Part shown: positions 5,075-5,860 of the stretch, piece by piece | How the letters are laid out: the number at the start of each line of letters is the position of its first letter | How positions within the stretch are numbered: the stretch's first letter is position 1 | Source: Kiritimatiellia bacterium | GTDB taxonomy: Bacteria > Verrucomicrobiota > Kiritimatiellia > RFP12 > UBA1067 | Length of the DNA: 5,860 nucleotides | Direction of reading: 5' to 3' | Assembly: GCA_028707675.1 (NCBI GenBank) | Contig: JAQWAM010000107.1 | Location: 1 to 5,860, forward strand | Translations under genes and position numbers: made by a program | The notes under the pieces: generated by a model | Seen by the model: the letters and a program-made list of their open reading frames with translations, nothing else | Told to the model about the DNA's origin: nothing | The model's database searches: none

Positions 5075-5860
5075 ATGGCTAAAGAACTGGCATGCGTTTT
5101 GATTAATCCTTATCCGATCCGGAAATCCCGGACCGGCGGCATCATCGCCCGTTATATGGTGCGCACCGACCTCAAGCTGGTAGGTGCCCGCATCGTCGGG
5201 GCATCGCGGTCGCTCGCCGAAGAGTTTGCCGATTATCTTGATAAGTATGACGCTTCCGATACCGAGAAATGCGGGCTTTTCTCGAAATATGTGCGACGGG
5301 CCTATGCTCCGGACGAGATTGCCGGTCGGCCGCACCGCTCGATGCTGCTGCTTTTCGAGGGCGAGGATGCCGTGCGCAAGATATTCGATGTGACCGGCTC
5401 GATCCGCCAGCGCTGGTGCAGCGGGCAGACCATACGCGATACATACGGCGATCTGGTGCGTGAACCCAAGACCGGGCATGTGGAGTATTTCGAGCCGGCT
5501 GTGTTGGTGGGGCCAACGCCCGAGGTGGTCGGCGACATACTGCGCCTGTGGCTCAAATACATGCCAACCGACGCGGGAATTGTGCGCGGCGCCCGCGATG
5601 TGGTGTGCGGTGAGGATGTCGAACAGACGCTGGTGATGCTCAAGCCCGACAACTGGCGTCAGCCTTCGCTGCGAGCCGGCAACATCATGGACTTGATCTC
5701 CAGCACCGGCCTGCGCATCGTGGGCGTCAAGAAGTTTTCCATGTCCGTGGATCAGGCCGAAGAGTTTTACGGGCCGGTGCGCGAAAGCCTCAAAAGCGTC
5801 TTCAAATGCTTCGGCGCGGACCGCGCCGCCCAGGCTCTGTCGCGCGAATTCGGCTTCCCG
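5075..5860 (+). CDS. ndk: Tandem nucleoside diphosphate kinase-like protein, C-terminus cut by window edge
   Basis: The first 262 residues of a protein with two NDK-like domains in a row. Domain 1 (about 4-160) has ELACVLINPYPIRKS (4-18; NDK pattern TF.IIKPDAV), GGIIARYMVRTDLKLVGARI (21-40), LLLFEGEDAVRKI (91-103; NDK pattern V..WEGENAV), GQTIRDTYGD (117-126; NDK pattern GTIRGDF) and PEVVGDILRLW (149-159; NDK pattern VESAE.EI.LW). The ATP-site Lys is N11, and the HGSDS motif carrying the catalytic His is absent; the nearest His is H135. Domain 2 starts near 184 with TLVMLKPDNW (185-194) and keeps Lys190-Pro-Asp, then NIMDLISSTGLRIVGVKKF (203-221) and AEEFYGPV (228-235). Its catalytic region lies beyond the window. 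Start: ATG 5075, with TAAGG (5060-5064) overlapping the cstA stop, so translation is probably coupled. Single NDKs are about 140 residues. Whether the protein makes NTPs from NDPs or is regulatory cannot be decided here. Confidence 0.85.
   Translation, partial: MAKELACVLINPYPIRKSRTGGIIARYMVRTDLKLVGARIVGASRSLAEEFADYLDKYDASDTEKCGLFSKYVRRAYAPDEIAGRPHRSMLLLFEGEDAVRKIFDVTGSIRQRWCSGQTIRDTYGDLVREPKTGHVEYFEPAVLVGPTPEVVGDILRLWLKYMPTDAGIVRGARDVVCGEDVEQTLVMLKPDNWRQPSLRAGNIMDLISSTGLRIVGVKKFSMSVDQAEEFYGPVRESLKSVFKCFGADRAAQALSREFGFP

Noticed and set aside
4805..5479. Minus-strand open frame of 224 codons spanning two genes
   Set aside because: It covers the end of cstA and the start of the NDK-like gene, both firmly supported on the plus strand, and it has no ribosome binding site or domain.

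Overview
The window is GC-rich, gene-dense bacterial chromosome from an organism that uses strong Shine-Dalgarno sites (GAAGGAGGG, GGAGGAG, AAGGAG). Several traits hint at the Planctomycetes-Verrucomicrobia-Chlamydiae side of bacteria, for example a Kiritimatiellae, Lentisphaerae or Verrucomicrobia relative. These are: intergenic hairpin repeats of the GGGACGGTTC-GGG-GAACCGTCC kind, an ACAGGATT-type repeat, a YbeY whose third metal ligand is Asp, and a tandem nucleoside diphosphate kinase-like protein. This placement is inference from style, not from a marker gene.

Layout. Bases 1-843 (minus strand) hold the N-terminal 281 residues of an RND/MMPL-family membrane exporter that runs off the left edge. 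A divergent gap follows, with the exporter's ribosome binding site and a weak promoter candidate. On the plus strand there is then a short NfeD protein (1072-1509), a 230-bp spacer packed with two different palindromic repeat elements (1535-1634 and 1657-1725), and a QmcA/stomatin-type SPFH protein (1740-2648). NfeD and SPFH proteins are classical partners, and here the repeats sit between them. A hairpin at 2653-2692 may end this unit.

A recognisable sigma70-like promoter (TTTACA-17-TATGCT, 2759-2787) then opens a second plus-strand unit: ybeY (2833-3315), cstA (3344-5062) and a tandem NDK-like gene (5075 to the right edge). The gaps of 28 and 12 bp suggest one operon.

Function. The left half is concerned with the membrane: an exporter and the NfeD/SPFH membrane-microdomain pair. 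The right half combines rRNA maturation (YbeY), uptake of a carbon-starvation substrate such as pyruvate or peptides (CstA) and a nucleotide-kinase-like protein. The first NDK domain of that protein has lost both the active-site Lys and the canonical HGSD catalytic histidine motif. I see no mobile element, CRISPR array, tRNA or rRNA. The most unusual items are the partly degenerate tandem NDK protein, the nested palindromes that split nfeD from qmcA, and the variant YbeY active site. None of these amounts to a clearly new system.
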